Shown here piece by piece: positions 6,695 through 14,095 of a stretch of DNA of 36,580 bases. The notes under the pieces are model-generated. The model did not search any database and was not told where the DNA came from. It saw nothing but the letters and a program-made list of their open reading frames with translations. Origin of the DNA: PALSA-1336 sp038203095 (GTDB lineage Bacteria > Patescibacteriota > Doudnabacteria > UBA920); assembly GCA_038203095.1 (NCBI GenBank), contig JBBREH010000011.1:1-36580 (forward strand), read 5' to 3'. The first letter of the stretch is position 1; each line of letters opens with the position of its first letter. The position numbers and the translations under genes are program-made.

Positions 6695-7969
6695 ATGAGC
6701 TCTACGGATTTTAGTTTAATCAGCAATACTAATTACGACGTTGTTGTTATTGGTGGCGGGCCTGCCGGCATGATGGCGGCCGGGCGAGCTGCCGAACTGG
6801 GCGCTCGGGTTTTACTTATAGAAAAAAATTCAAAACTTGGAAAAAAATTGCTTATTACCGGCGGAGGCAGATGCAATATTACCAACGCTGAATTAGACCG
6901 AAAAAAAATGGTGGCCAAATACGGCATTAAAGGAAAAGCCTTGCACGGGTCATTTGCCCGTTTTGGGGTAGAAGAGACGCTACAGTTTTTTATGGGCAAA
7001 AATCTTGCCATTAAAGTAGAAGACCTACAGCGTGCTTTTCCGGTAAGCAATAAAGCAGAAGACGTCTGGAAAGTTTTGGTAAATTATATGCAAGACGGCA
7101 AAGTTCAGGTGTTGGAAAATTCACGCGTATCCGGATTTTTTCATAAAGACAATTTAATTACCGGAGTTAAAACTAAACAAGGCATTGTGCAGGGAAATTT
7201 TTTTGTGGTGGCAACCGGAGGCAAATCACGTCCCGAGACAGGCTCTACCGGTGAGGGCTTGGCCTGGATGAAGGACTTGGGGCACAGTGTGGAGGAATCA
7301 GACTCCGCTTTGGTTCCAATAACAATTAAAGAAGAGTGGGTTAAAAAATTATCCGGCCTAAGTTTTCAAAATGCCAAATTAACCATATTTCAGGATGATC
7401 AAAAAGTTGAGTCAAACTCGGGGAAAATTTTGCTAACCCATTTTGGCATTAGCGGGCCGTTAGTTTTAAATATGAGTAAAAATATTGCCGAGCTTCATAA
7501 ATACTCCCCCGTAAAATTGCAGTTAGATTTGTACCCCGACATGAACTCGGAAGCTCTGGATAAATATTTTTTGGAGTTAATAGCTAAGTCTTTAAACAAA
7601 CAGATTAAAAATAATTTAAGTTGTTTAGTGCCGCCAAAAATGATAGAGACGGTGCTTTTTATGTGTGAGATAAATCCTGAAACAGAAGGCAACAGCTTAA
7701 CCCGCCCGCAGAGGCAGAAAATTGTAAAATTGGTAAAAGCCTTGCCTATGTCGGTTAGCGGTTTTTTGGGAGTTGAGAAAGCCATAGTAACTTCCGGCGG
7801 CGTATCGCTTAAAGAAGTGGATTTTAAAACAATGCGGTCAAAACTGTATAGCAATTTATTTTTAGCAGGGGACATTCTTAATTTTGACCGTCCTTCGGGT
7901 GGTTTTAGCCTGCAAATATGCTGGACTACCGGTTTTCTTGCCGGAGAAAATAGCGCCACAAAAGAGTAG
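6695..7969 (+). CDS. HI0933/BaiN-type NAD(P)/FAD-dependent oxidoreductase
   Basis: A 424-residue soluble flavoprotein. The N-terminus carries the FAD dinucleotide-binding motif (VVVIGGGPAGMMAAGRAAEL, about residues 16-35) and the ADP-ribose contact (LLIEKN). The family signatures follow: KLLITGGGRCNIT, VVATGGKSRPETGSTGEG, LLTHFGISGPLVLNMS, then TSGGVSLKEVDFKTMRSKL and LFLAGDILNFDRPSGGF with a CWTTG ending. These identify the HI0933/YhiN group, whose physiological substrate is mostly unknown; a gut member (BaiN) acts on bile-acid intermediates, which is unlikely to apply here. Length is typical. It is flanked by terminators, so it is an independent unit at the head of a redox-rich stretch. Confidence 0.9.
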   Translation: MSSTDFSLISNTNYDVVVIGGGPAGMMAAGRAAELGARVLLIEKNSKLGKKLLITGGGRCNITNAELDRKKMVAKYGIKGKALHGSFARFGVEETLQFFMGKNLAIKVEDLQRAFPVSNKAEDVWKVLVNYMQDGKVQVLENSRVSGFFHKDNLITGVKTKQGIVQGNFFVVATGGKSRPETGSTGEGLAWMKDLGHSVEESDSALVPITIKEEWVKKLSGLSFQNAKLTIFQDDQKVESNSGKILLTHFGISGPLVLNMSKNIAELHKYSPVKLQLDLYPDMNSEALDKYFLELIAKSLNKQIKNNLSCLVPPKMIETVLFMCEINPETEGNSLTRPQRQKIVKLVKALPMSVSGFLGVEKAIVTSGGVSLKEVDFKTMRSKLYSNLFLAGDILNFDRPSGGFSLQICWTTGFLAGENSATKE

Positions 7970-7988
7970 TATAAGGTCTCGTCTATAT

Positions 7989-8023
7989 ACTCAATGTCAA
8001 GTTGACTTGACATTGAGTTTTTA
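7989..8023. terminator. Strong terminator with perfect 14-bp stem
   Basis: ACTCAATGTCAAGT (7989-8002), a 2-nt centre, then ACTTGACATTGAGT (8005-8018) followed by TTTTTA. It separates the HI0933-type gene from msrB. Confidence 0.92.
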
Positions 8024-8061
8024 GTTATTTATACTTAATCTAATATTAAGAAAGAAAAAAT

Positions 8062-8493
8062 ATGAACGACACCAAAATGCCAAAAATCATAGTTAATGAA
8101 GAAGAACTAAAAAAGAAGCTCACGCCTGAGCAGTATAAAATTTTAAGGGAGAAGGGGACAGAGCGGCCGTTTACGAGCCCGCTGTTAGATGCTCATGATA
8201 AGGGTATGTTTGCCTGCGCAGTGTGCGGAAATCAGTTGTTCTCATCGGATACTAAGTTTGACAGCGGCACCGGCTGGCCGAGTTTTGACAGTGCAATCCC
8301 CGGAGCCGTGGAGTATCATACCGACGCCGAGTATGGAATGGAAAGAACAGAAGTAACCTGCACAAACTGCGGCAGCCATTTAGGCCACGTGTTTAATGAC
8401 GGCCCGGCCCAAACCACAGGGAAAAGATACTGCATTAATGGTTCGTGTTTAATTATGAATAAATCCAGGCACCTTCCCCCAAGCACCATTTGA
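8062..8493 (+). CDS. msrB: Peptide methionine-(R)-S-oxide reductase MsrB
   Basis: A 143-residue enzyme that reduces methionine-(R)-sulfoxide in proteins, recycled by thioredoxin. It has the core signatures ERPFTSPL, two zinc CxxC pairs (CAVC about 52-55 and CTNC about 101-104), FDSGTGWPSF, and the catalytic Cys in KRYCINGSC (family form RYCxN). No signal peptide, so it is cytoplasmic. The family usually ends soon after this point; here the last residues (SRHLPPSTI) are encoded by an inserted palindrome at 8464-8536. Without the insert and one TAAA copy, the frame would end NKENH at a TAA (8550-8552). The start is chosen by the A-rich upstream AGAAAGAAAAAAT. The thioredoxin lipoprotein and DipZ-like genes follow. 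Confidence 0.93.
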   Translation: MNDTKMPKIIVNEEELKKKLTPEQYKILREKGTERPFTSPLLDAHDKGMFACAVCGNQLFSSDTKFDSGTGWPSFDSAIPGAVEYHTDAEYGMERTEVTCTNCGSHLGHVFNDGPAQTTGKRYCINGSCLIMNKSRHLPPSTI

Positions 8494-8540
8494 GGGTGCT
8501 TGGGCAAGCTGCGGGGTATTCTGGAAGGTTCCTGGATAAA
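8460..8540. mobile_element. 73-bp palindromic insertion (MITE-like) at the 3' end of msrB
   Basis: The element at 8464-8536 has 14-bp terminal inverted repeats (TCCAGGCACCTTCC and GGAAGGTTCCTGGA; 13 of 14 match). An inner hairpin has a 10-bp perfect stem (CCCAAGCACC 8478-8487, GGTGCTTGGG 8495-8504). TAAA flanks it on both sides (8460-8463 and 8537-8540), like a target-site duplication. It encodes the last residues and TGA stop of msrB. It carries no gene, so any movement would need a transposase in trans. The inner hairpin could also act in termination. Confidence 0.7.
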
Positions 8541-8562
8541 GAAAATCATTAAAAGAAAAAAT

Positions 8563-9033
8563 ATGAAATCTAAAATTATTTTTTTAAGTTTAGCTGCCGT
8601 CGCCTTATTTGCTGCAGGGTGTAATAAAGATGTTTCGCAGCAAAATAATTCAAGCCTTATTGAAAAAAATAGTCTTGATAGTAATCAGGGAATGCAAAAT
8701 AAAGACGTCGCAATCAGCAATGCGGGAGTTTATGGCGATTATTCCACTCAAGCTGTGGCCGATGCGCAAAAAGCCGGACAAAAAGTTGTATTATTTTTTC
8801 ACGCTTCATGGTGCCCGTATTGCAAAGCCGCGGACGCCGCCTTTAAAGCCAATTTAGACAAAATTCCTTCCGGTGTTGCTGTTTTAAAAACCGATTATGA
8901 CACTCAAAGCCAGCTCAAGCAAAAATACGGCGTAACCTACCAGCACACATTTGTACAAATTGATGTTGCCGGAAATATGCTAACCAAATGGGTAAGCGGG
9001 GATATTGAATTATTAAAACAAAATATTAAATAA
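8563..9033 (+). CDS. Thioredoxin-fold lipoprotein
   Basis: A 156-residue exported lipoprotein: signal peptide and lipobox (FAAGC, Cys about residue 20), an Asn/Ser-rich linker, then a thioredoxin-like domain (about 54-156) with the active site FHASWCPYC. The start at 8563 is chosen because it follows AAAAGAAAAAAT and opens directly into the signal peptide; an upstream in-frame extension would run into the palindrome. The segment corresponding to the cis-Pro loop reads YGVTYQHTFVQID, with His where thioredoxins have Pro, an unusual substitution for this fold. It probably reduces disulfides or sulfoxides outside the membrane, with electrons from the DipZ-like protein encoded next. MsrB lies just before. 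Confidence 0.85.
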   Translation: MKSKIIFLSLAAVALFAAGCNKDVSQQNNSSLIEKNSLDSNQGMQNKDVAISNAGVYGDYSTQAVADAQKAGQKVVLFFHASWCPYCKAADAAFKANLDKIPSGVAVLKTDYDTQSQLKQKYGVTYQHTFVQIDVAGNMLTKWVSGDIELLKQNIK

Positions 9034-9087
9034 CACTCTTGATAACAGCCTTTATTTTAAAGAGATGGAGTCTATTTATAGAAATAT

Positions 9088-10815
9088 ATGCTACAAATTT
9101 TATTTGCACTACTAGCCGGAGTCCTTACAATCGCTGCGCCATGCATATTGCCACTTTTGCCTATTATATTAGGAAGTTCTGTAGGCCAACAAAATAAAAC
9201 CAGACCATTATTTATAGTTCTGGGATTTGTTTTAAGTTTTGCTTTAGCTAGTTTTTTTCTTTCAGTGCTGGTATTAAGTTTTGGGCTGTCTCCAAATTCT
9301 TTACGAAATATTGCAATAGTTCTTCTTGCAGTATTTGCTATGTTTATGATTTGGCCTAAACCATTTGAAATATTAACCGCCAAAATGAATGGCTTTGTTA
9401 ATAGAGCTAATCAAGTAGGGCAATCTAAAAGTGGTAACTTCGGAGCTTTCTTTTTAGGTCTTGTTCTTGGAGTAATTTGGACTCCCTGTGCCGGTCCTGT
9501 TTTAGGCTCTATTCTTACTCTTATTGCCACACAAGGCAGTGCGGGAAAATCTGCAGTGCTACTAATTGCTTATGCAATAGGAGCAGGTATTCCCATGCTC
9601 CTTATAGCCTACTTAGGACAAATTGCCACTACTATGGTAAGGTCAATTTCTAAGTATTCTGTAAGATTACAACAATTCTTTGGGGTGCTTATTTTATTAC
9701 TGGCAATTGCTATGTACTTTCAATATGATACTAAAATTCAAGCCGCAATTGTAGATTATTTTCCTTCTACAAATTTAGAAAACAGCTTAATTGCTAAAAA
9801 TGGTAACCCTATAATACCTCAAAATAATAAACCCATGCCTACAGATAGTGCGCCTTTTTATAATGCAACTCAGGGAGAAATTCAAAATACCAAAGGTGTG
9901 ACAATGGAAAAAATTAAATTAGATAATTTTGGCCAAGCGCCGGAATTTACAGGCATTAGCCATTGGCTAAACTCTGATCCGCTGACCATTAAATCTTTAA
10001 AAGGGAAAGTTGTCTTGGTAGATTTTTGGACATACACTTGTATTAATTGCATTCGTACCTTGCCGTATGTGACTAAGTGGTACGATACCTACAAAGATAA
10101 AGGCTTGGTGGTAATAGGTGTGCACACGCCCGAGTTTCCGTTTGAAAAAGTTACCGAGAACGTCGCAACTGCCATTAAGCGTTTTAATATTCACTATCCA
10201 GTGGCGCAGGATAACGATTACGGTACCTGGGGCGTATATAATAACCAATACTGGCCGGCGGAATATTTAATTGACCAAAATGGCAATATTGTCCACGAAC
10301 ATTTTGGTGAAGGCGAGTATGACAAAACCGAAGCGGCGATCGTGCAATTGTTGGGAGCCGAGAAATCGGCAGAAATAGGCAACGGTTTAAAACCGTTCCC
10401 TACAGGGGACATTAAATCTCCGGAAATGTACTTTGGCACCAATCGACTCCAGAATTTGTCAGTTGATCAGTCTGTTTCCCTACAGCCTACAACCTATAAC
10501 CTACCACCTAACCTGGCACTCAACCGGTTTGCTTTAGACGGTACTTGGCAATTTGACGGCGAAAAAGCCCGCTTAATATCAGCCACGGGAAAAATCAAAC
10601 TCCATTTTTCCTCCGGCAAGATTTTTATGGTTGCTACCAGTACGGATAAGCCAATTATCCTCAAAATTTTTGTTGATGGGATAAGTCAGCCCGATGTTTC
10701 GGTTGGAATGTCCCAGTTATATACTTTATTCAATTCAACAGATTATCGCGAACACGAAATTGAGATTATTATAACCTCATCCGGCTTTGAAGCATTTACT
10801 TTTACTTTTGGATGA
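9088..10815 (+). CDS. DipZ-type fusion: CcdA transporter, TlpA-like thioredoxin and C-terminal beta domain
   Basis: A 575-residue membrane protein. Residues 1-220 form a CcdA/DsbD-like six-helix domain with the paired motifs AAPCILPLLP and TPCAGPVLG, whose two Cys carry electrons across the membrane. A linker leads to a TlpA/AhpC-like thioredoxin domain (about 275-420) with VDFWTYTCINCIRTLPYV and the active site CINC. The C-terminal domain (about 475-575) matches the beta-sandwich of DipZ proteins. The layout equals actinobacterial DipZ, so the fusion is known. The linker before the last domain is partly encoded by five CCTAYAA-like heptamers (10479-10513). The first third is visibly more A/T-rich than the rest. 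It probably supplies reductant to the neighbouring thioredoxin lipoprotein. Confidence 0.9.
   Translation: MLQILFALLAGVLTIAAPCILPLLPIILGSSVGQQNKTRPLFIVLGFVLSFALASFFLSVLVLSFGLSPNSLRNIAIVLLAVFAMFMIWPKPFEILTAKMNGFVNRANQVGQSKSGNFGAFFLGLVLGVIWTPCAGPVLGSILTLIATQGSAGKSAVLLIAYAIGAGIPMLLIAYLGQIATTMVRSISKYSVRLQQFFGVLILLLAIAMYFQYDTKIQAAIVDYFPSTNLENSLIAKNGNPIIPQNNKPMPTDSAPFYNATQGEIQNTKGVTMEKIKLDNFGQAPEFTGISHWLNSDPLTIKSLKGKVVLVDFWTYTCINCIRTLPYVTKWYDTYKDKGLVVIGVHTPEFPFEKVTENVATAIKRFNIHYPVAQDNDYGTWGVYNNQYWPAEYLIDQNGNIVHEHFGEGEYDKTEAAIVQLLGAEKSAEIGNGLKPFPTGDIKSPEMYFGTNRLQNLSVDQSVSLQPTTYNLPPNLALNRFALDGTWQFDGEKARLISATGKIKLHFSSGKIFMVATSTDKPIILKIFVDGISQPDVSVGMSQLYTLFNSTDYREHEIEIIITSSGFEAFTFTFG
10479..10513. repeat. 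Heptamer array inside the dipZ-like gene
   Basis: Five degenerate 7-mers in tandem: CCTACAG, CCTACAA, CCTATAA, CCTACCA, CCTAACC. They encode the linker QPTTYNLPPNL between the thioredoxin-like and last domains. Similar arrays lie in uvrC and in spacers. Confidence 0.8.
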
Positions 10816-10845
10816 TTAAAAATCTAAATTTGCTGTTAAAACATT

Positions 10846-11043
10846 ATGTCTCTTAATAATTACATCCGTAAATATAGAGAAGATAAGAGCATAACTCAGG
10901 AACAACTGGCTGTTGCTGTGGGGGTTTCTAGACAAACCATTGTGGCTATTGAAAAAGGCAACTATACACCGTCTTTAGCTTTGGGCATGCAAATTGCCAA
11001 ATATTTTACAGTTAAGGTAGAAGAGATTTTTATGATACAATAA
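10846..11043 (+). CDS. Small XRE-family HTH transcriptional regulator
   Basis: A 65-residue DNA-binding protein consisting of one Cro/CI-type helix-turn-helix: the scaffold ITQEQLAVAVGVSRQTIVAI (about 18-37), then EKGNYTPSLALGMQIAKYF and the end VEEIFMI. This is the short, stand-alone group of XRE regulators. It is followed after 26 bp by a four-helix membrane protein with a DUF2178-like layout. Such pairs occur in many bacteria and archaea, with the regulator assumed to control the pair itself. The target sites cannot be identified here. Confidence 0.88.
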   Translation: MSLNNYIRKYREDKSITQEQLAVAVGVSRQTIVAIEKGNYTPSLALGMQIAKYFTVKVEEIFMIQ

Positions 11044-11069
11044 TAGTAATAGAAAAAATTACCAAACCT

Positions 11070-11429
11070 ATGAAAATCATCACTTACTATTTATTACTCT
11101 TGATATTTATTGCCCTGTTGTCCGGGTTTTTGATTCAAGAGCGTTCCGCCGCAATGTCCATGGAAAAAATGCTGTCTGTTTGCGTTTTGCTGGGATTGTA
11201 TGTGGTAGGAATGTCGTTTGTTGGCGAGGGCAAAACTGTGGACGAACGGGAAGTGGCGCATCGGTATGCTTCAAACCGCGCCGCCTTAATTGCCGGTACT
11301 ATAGTACTGTCACTCGGTGTGCTTTATCAGCTGTTTACGGACAGGATTGATTATTGGCTGTTGGCCAGTCTGTTGGTAATAAATCTGGTAAAAATCATTA
11401 GCCTTATTTATTCTGATTCTCGGAAATAA
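11070..11429 (+). CDS. Four-helix membrane protein, DUF2178-like
   Basis: A 119-residue membrane protein with four predicted helices (about residues 3-23, 34-52, 73-91 and 96-114). A conserved-looking cytoplasmic loop TVDEREVAHRYASNRAA lies between helices 2 and 3; the DERE-xxxx-YA form is typical of DUF2178-like proteins. It directly follows the XRE regulator and precedes a terminator, so the two form a closed operon. The role of such pairs is not established; a membrane-linked sensor or transport accessory is only a guess. Confidence 0.7.
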   Translation: MKIITYYLLLLIFIALLSGFLIQERSAAMSMEKMLSVCVLLGLYVVGMSFVGEGKTVDEREVAHRYASNRAALIAGTIVLSLGVLYQLFTDRIDYWLLASLLVINLVKIISLIYSDSRK

Positions 11430-11440
11430 CATAAGCCCTG

Positions 11441-11474
11441 AAAATTATACCGCTTAACCGCGGTATTATTTTTG
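11441..11474. terminator. Terminator of the XRE-membrane protein operon
   Basis: AAAATTATACCGC (11441-11453), loop TTAACC, GCGGTATTATTTT (11460-11472); 12 of 13 pairs and a T-run on the right. A-rich on the left, so possibly bidirectional. Confidence 0.85.
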
Positions 11475-11489
11475 TATTTAAAGGGACTG

Positions 11490-11557
11490 TTGCCGAATGG
11501 CATTTTGACTGATTGTTTCAAAATTTTCAACTTTCGTCTTAAAATCCCATTCGGCAA
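11490..11557. repeat. Long inverted repeat before the glucosaminidase-like gene
   Basis: TTGCCGAATGGCATTTT (11490-11506) and AAAATCCCATTCGGCAA (11541-11557) match in 16 of 17 positions around a 34-nt loop. The element sits between the previous terminator and the next promoter and is probably a mobile-type palindrome. It lies inside a spurious upstream extension of the next frame. Confidence 0.75.
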
Positions 11558-11570
11558 TAGCCTTCTAAAA

Positions 11571-11579
11571 TGCTATAAT
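11571..11579 (+). promoter_or_regulatory. Extended -10 promoter TGCTATAAT
   Basis: An exact copy of the TGCTATAAT nonamer, 15 nt before the ATG at 11595. This gives a 5' leader of only about 9 nt. No good -35 is seen. Confidence 0.7.
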
Positions 11580-11594
11580 AAATTTATATTCAAA

Positions 11595-12434
11595 ATGCAA
11601 ATTGACGGAATAAAAAAAAGGCATGAAATTCAGCCAAAAAAAATATTGCTTCATCGCCAAATTGGGATGGTGAGAGTTAGTAGTGTCATTAAAACATCAA
11701 GCCGGCACAAGGTCAAAATTGAGCCGACTTTTTTTCGCCCAGGCTCGCTAATGAAGCTTGGGCTAAAAAAACAGGTTTCTTTGCTTGTAAGCGTAGCCGG
11801 TTTGCTTTTGGCTTTTTCGGGAGGGATTTGGTTTACGCTCTCGACCAGTCCAAGCGCGGCCGAAAATGAGCCTCAGGTTTTAGGTGAACAAACCAGTGCA
11901 CCATCGACCCAAAGCAGTATTATTCCCTTGGGCACCGGCGGATCGTTGGGCCCGGTGAGCCTAGTGCCTAATGACGTGTTATTTAATATGACCATTAGTC
12001 AGTTGGAGAACTATTTGGCGGAAAGCAATAAGCCTTCGGAAGATCAGGGTATAAAAATTTTGGCCGCCAGAAAAGATAATCTTAAAAATTATTTGGACAG
12101 CAAAAATTCGCCGTTGTCCGCCATTGTTGATACATTAGCCGAGTTAAAACATTGGAAGTTGGTTTTGGCAATTTCTAATTCTGAAAGCAGTTTAGGCAAG
12201 CGCTGTTATAATAACAATTGTAGTGGCATTGGTGTGGAGCCCGGACATCCTTTATGGCGTAACTATAATAGCAAGGCCGACTGGGCAAAAGATTTGGACA
12301 GGCTTTTAGAAAAACGCTACAATAATTGGACTTTGGAAAAAATGAACGGTGTGTATAATTACCCCGGCAGCAAGAATTGGTTAATGGCTTCTAAACAGAT
12401 TTTGGAAGACTTGCAGGAGCAGGGGATAGAATGA
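11595..12434 (+). CDS. Membrane-anchored glucosaminidase/lysozyme-like protein
   Basis: A 279-residue protein. A basic N-terminus of about 55 residues precedes one membrane helix (KKQVSLLVSVAGLLLAFSGG), a Ser/Thr/Gly linker, then an extracytoplasmic helical domain. That domain contains LVLAISNSESSLGKRC and YNNNCSGIGVEPG, with later WAKDLDRLLEKRYNNWTLEK and YPGSKNWLM. AISNSESSLG resembles the catalytic-Glu segment of mannosyl-glycoprotein endo-beta-N-acetylglucosaminidase-like and lysozyme-like murein hydrolases. A Cys pair lies close to the supposed active site. Peptidoglycan cleavage is therefore likely but unproven. I chose the ATG at 11595, downstream of TGCTATAAT; an upstream in-frame extension to 11472 runs through a palindrome and is rejected. 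Confidence 0.7.
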   Translation: MQIDGIKKRHEIQPKKILLHRQIGMVRVSSVIKTSSRHKVKIEPTFFRPGSLMKLGLKKQVSLLVSVAGLLLAFSGGIWFTLSTSPSAAENEPQVLGEQTSAPSTQSSIIPLGTGGSLGPVSLVPNDVLFNMTISQLENYLAESNKPSEDQGIKILAARKDNLKNYLDSKNSPLSAIVDTLAELKHWKLVLAISNSESSLGKRCYNNNCSGIGVEPGHPLWRNYNSKADWAKDLDRLLEKRYNNWTLEKMNGVYNYPGSKNWLMASKQILEDLQEQGIE

Positions 12435-12445
12435 TTGAACATTGC

Positions 12446-12474
12446 CCGCTAAAGGCAGGCCCGCCTCCGGCGGG
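12446..12474. repeat. GC-rich hairpin in the spacer before trxB
   Basis: CCCGCC, loop TCC, GGCGGG (12460-12474) preceded by the related CCCGCTAAAGGCAGG. It is a short palindromic repeat. With no T-run it is a poor terminator. Confidence 0.55.
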
Positions 12475-12538
12475 AAAGATTGAAGTGAGCGCGGTTTGCA
12501 GGAATAGGTTATTTTAATAAGCAGTTTAAAAATTTTTT

Positions 12539-13480
12539 ATGACCAATCAAAATATCTATAACACTATAATTATTGGCAGCGGACCGGCAGGACTGACGGC
12601 GGCGCTTTATGCCGCGCGGGCGGAGCTAAAACCTATAGTGATTGCGGGCTTAAATCCGGGCGGGCAGTTAATGCAAACTACGGAAGTGGAAAACTATCCG
12701 GGTTTTGTAAACGGGATTTTGGGTCCGGAGCTAATGGATAATATGATGAAGCAAGTAGAAAGGTTTGGCGCGGAGTTGGTTATGGAAAATGTGACGGCCG
12801 TAGATTTTACAAAAAAACTTTTGGTAGTAAAAACTGAAAAAGAAGAATATCTTACTAAAACAGTAATTATTGCCACCGGCGCCGAGGCTAACTGGCTGGA
12901 TTTACCTAATGAACAGCGCCTTCGCGGTAAAGGCGTTAGTGCCTGCGCAACCTGCGACGGTTTCTTTTTTAAAGGTAAAGACGTTGTGGTAATTGGCGGG
13001 GGCGACACGGCTATGGAGGAGGCTAATTTTTTAACCCGGTTTGCAAACAAAGTGACTATTGTTCACCGTCGCGAGGAATTCCGCGCCAGCAAAATTATGC
13101 TTAAACGCGCGCAGGATAATCCCAAAATTAGTTTTATTACCAATGTGGCGGTGACCGATGTTTTGGGCGAAAATACAGTAGAAGGGATAAAAATTAAACA
13201 TAACGTCAGCGGAGAAGAATCAGTAATAAAAGTCCAAGGCTATTTTTCCGCCATTGGCCACACACCAAACACCAAACTTTTTGTGTCCGCGGGAATTGAG
13301 ATTGACCCGAAAGGCTACATTGTAGTAAAAAATTATACCCGCACTAATGTAGAGGGCGTATTTGTGGCCGGCGACGTCAACGACCCGCGTTACCGTCAGG
13401 CCGTGGTAGCCGCGGGTATGGGCAGTATGGCCGCGTTGGATGTGGAAAAATATCTTGCCGATGAAGAGAGTAAAGCCTAA
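12539..13480 (+). CDS. trxB: Thioredoxin-disulfide reductase
   Basis: A 313-residue cytoplasmic flavoenzyme that reduces thioredoxin with NADPH. It shows the FAD motif TIIIGSGPAGLTAALYAARA (about 9-28), GGQLMQTTEVENYPGF, the redox site ACATCDG (Cys pair about 137 and 140), the NADPH motif VVVIGGGDTAMEEANFLTR with HRREEFRAS, and the C-terminal FAD contact VFVAGDVNDPRYRQAVVAAG. Length and order are typical. It can power MsrB recycling and, through thioredoxin, the DipZ-like protein. No separate thioredoxin gene is visible in the window. A second, degenerate copy of the gene's 3' end lies downstream at 13540-13572. Confidence 0.96.
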   Translation: MTNQNIYNTIIIGSGPAGLTAALYAARAELKPIVIAGLNPGGQLMQTTEVENYPGFVNGILGPELMDNMMKQVERFGAELVMENVTAVDFTKKLLVVKTEKEEYLTKTVIIATGAEANWLDLPNEQRLRGKGVSACATCDGFFFKGKDVVVIGGGDTAMEEANFLTRFANKVTIVHRREEFRASKIMLKRAQDNPKISFITNVAVTDVLGENTVEGIKIKHNVSGEESVIKVQGYFSAIGHTPNTKLFVSAGIEIDPKGYIVVKNYTRTNVEGVFVAGDVNDPRYRQAVVAAGMGSMAALDVEKYLADEESKA

Positions 13481-13513
13481 AAATAATTCAAAACATTCTT
13501 AATCACAATCTCG

Positions 13514-13572
13514 CCCTACGAAGCCTTGGCGTAGCAGGGGATGTGGAGAAGTATTTGGAAGAACAAAAGTAA
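13514..13572 (+). pseudogene. Remnant of a trxB 3' end behind a hairpin
   Basis: After a short hairpin (CTACG 13516-13520, CGTAG 13530-13534) the sequence 13540-13572 reads DVEKYLEEQK then stop. The intact trxB ends with DVEKYLADEESKA, so this looks like the displaced or duplicated original terminus. It has no start codon and is not a gene. The match is short (six identical residues, then divergence), so chance is not excluded. Confidence 0.5.
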
Positions 13573-13581
13573 ATTATCCAC

Positions 13582-13645
13582 AAATCACAAATGGGAACAA
13601 ATACTATAAATCCCGGATTTGCTCCATTTGTGCCATTTGTGATTT
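13582..13645. repeat. 13-bp inverted repeat in the spacer
   Basis: AAATCACAAATGG (13582-13594) pairs perfectly with CCATTTGTGATTT (13633-13645) across 38 nt. The pattern continues imperfectly inward with ACAAAT/ATTTGT. It fills the spacer just upstream of the gene at 13655. Confidence 0.8.
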
Positions 13646-13654
13646 ATAAAAAAT

Positions 13655-14059
13655 ATGTTTTCCTGGAAAAGAATAATTAAAATTGTAGTCGGTGTAATAG
13701 TAGTTGTCGCTATTTTAGCCGGCATTTATTTTGGCGTAACTTCCCGGCGGGCAAAAATTATTTTGGCCAGCGTGATTAGTGATAATCATGAACATTATTT
13801 AGATTGTTATGAGTTGCCTTTTTACCCGCAAGCACAAAAGGCAATTTTGGCGCACCAGGACGCGGTAGAAAAATTAAAAAAACTTGGGGCGTTTGAGGTT
13901 TCAGTAGAAGAAATAAAATGCAAAGGCTGGGACGGCGGTATGGAATTTGTAAAAGGGGATATTAAAATTCAGTATAATACCCATAGCCAAAGAGTTGCAA
14001 TAGAAAAGTTTTTGGGCAAGACTTTTTTTGGTATTCCGTATAAGGGAGAGAATCATTAG
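13655..14059 (+). CDS. N-terminally anchored protein, function unknown
   Basis: A 134-residue protein with a basic start (MFSWKRIIK), one membrane helix (about 9-28, IVVGVIVVVAILAGIYFGVT) and a soluble domain of about 100 residues that is probably extracytoplasmic. Cys occur in LDCYELPFYP and EEIKCKGWDGG, and could form a disulfide. I do not recognise a domain. It has normal coding composition and stands alone between trxB and the riboflavin kinase gene, 36 bp before the latter. It may be another client of the thiol-redox system. Confidence 0.6.
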   Translation: MFSWKRIIKIVVGVIVVVAILAGIYFGVTSRRAKIILASVISDNHEHYLDCYELPFYPQAQKAILAHQDAVEKLKKLGAFEVSVEEIKCKGWDGGMEFVKGDIKIQYNTHSQRVAIEKFLGKTFFGIPYKGENH

Positions 14060-14095
14060 CAAATAATTTTCGCTTTAGGCCGAAACAGATTATAG

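Noticed and set aside
8500..8562. Upstream start of the thioredoxin lipoprotein
   Set aside because: It begins inside the palindrome and would place a basic stretch before the signal peptide, moving the lipobox too far from the N-terminus.
11472..11594. Upstream start of the glucosaminidase-like gene
   Set aside because: This stretch is a terminator tail, a long inverted repeat and a TGCTATAAT promoter, so it should not be translated.
12539..13480. Alternative genetic code with TGA as Gly, as in some CPR lineages
   Set aside because: TGA ends several clear genes (for example at 4389 and 8491) and no conserved frame reads through TGA.
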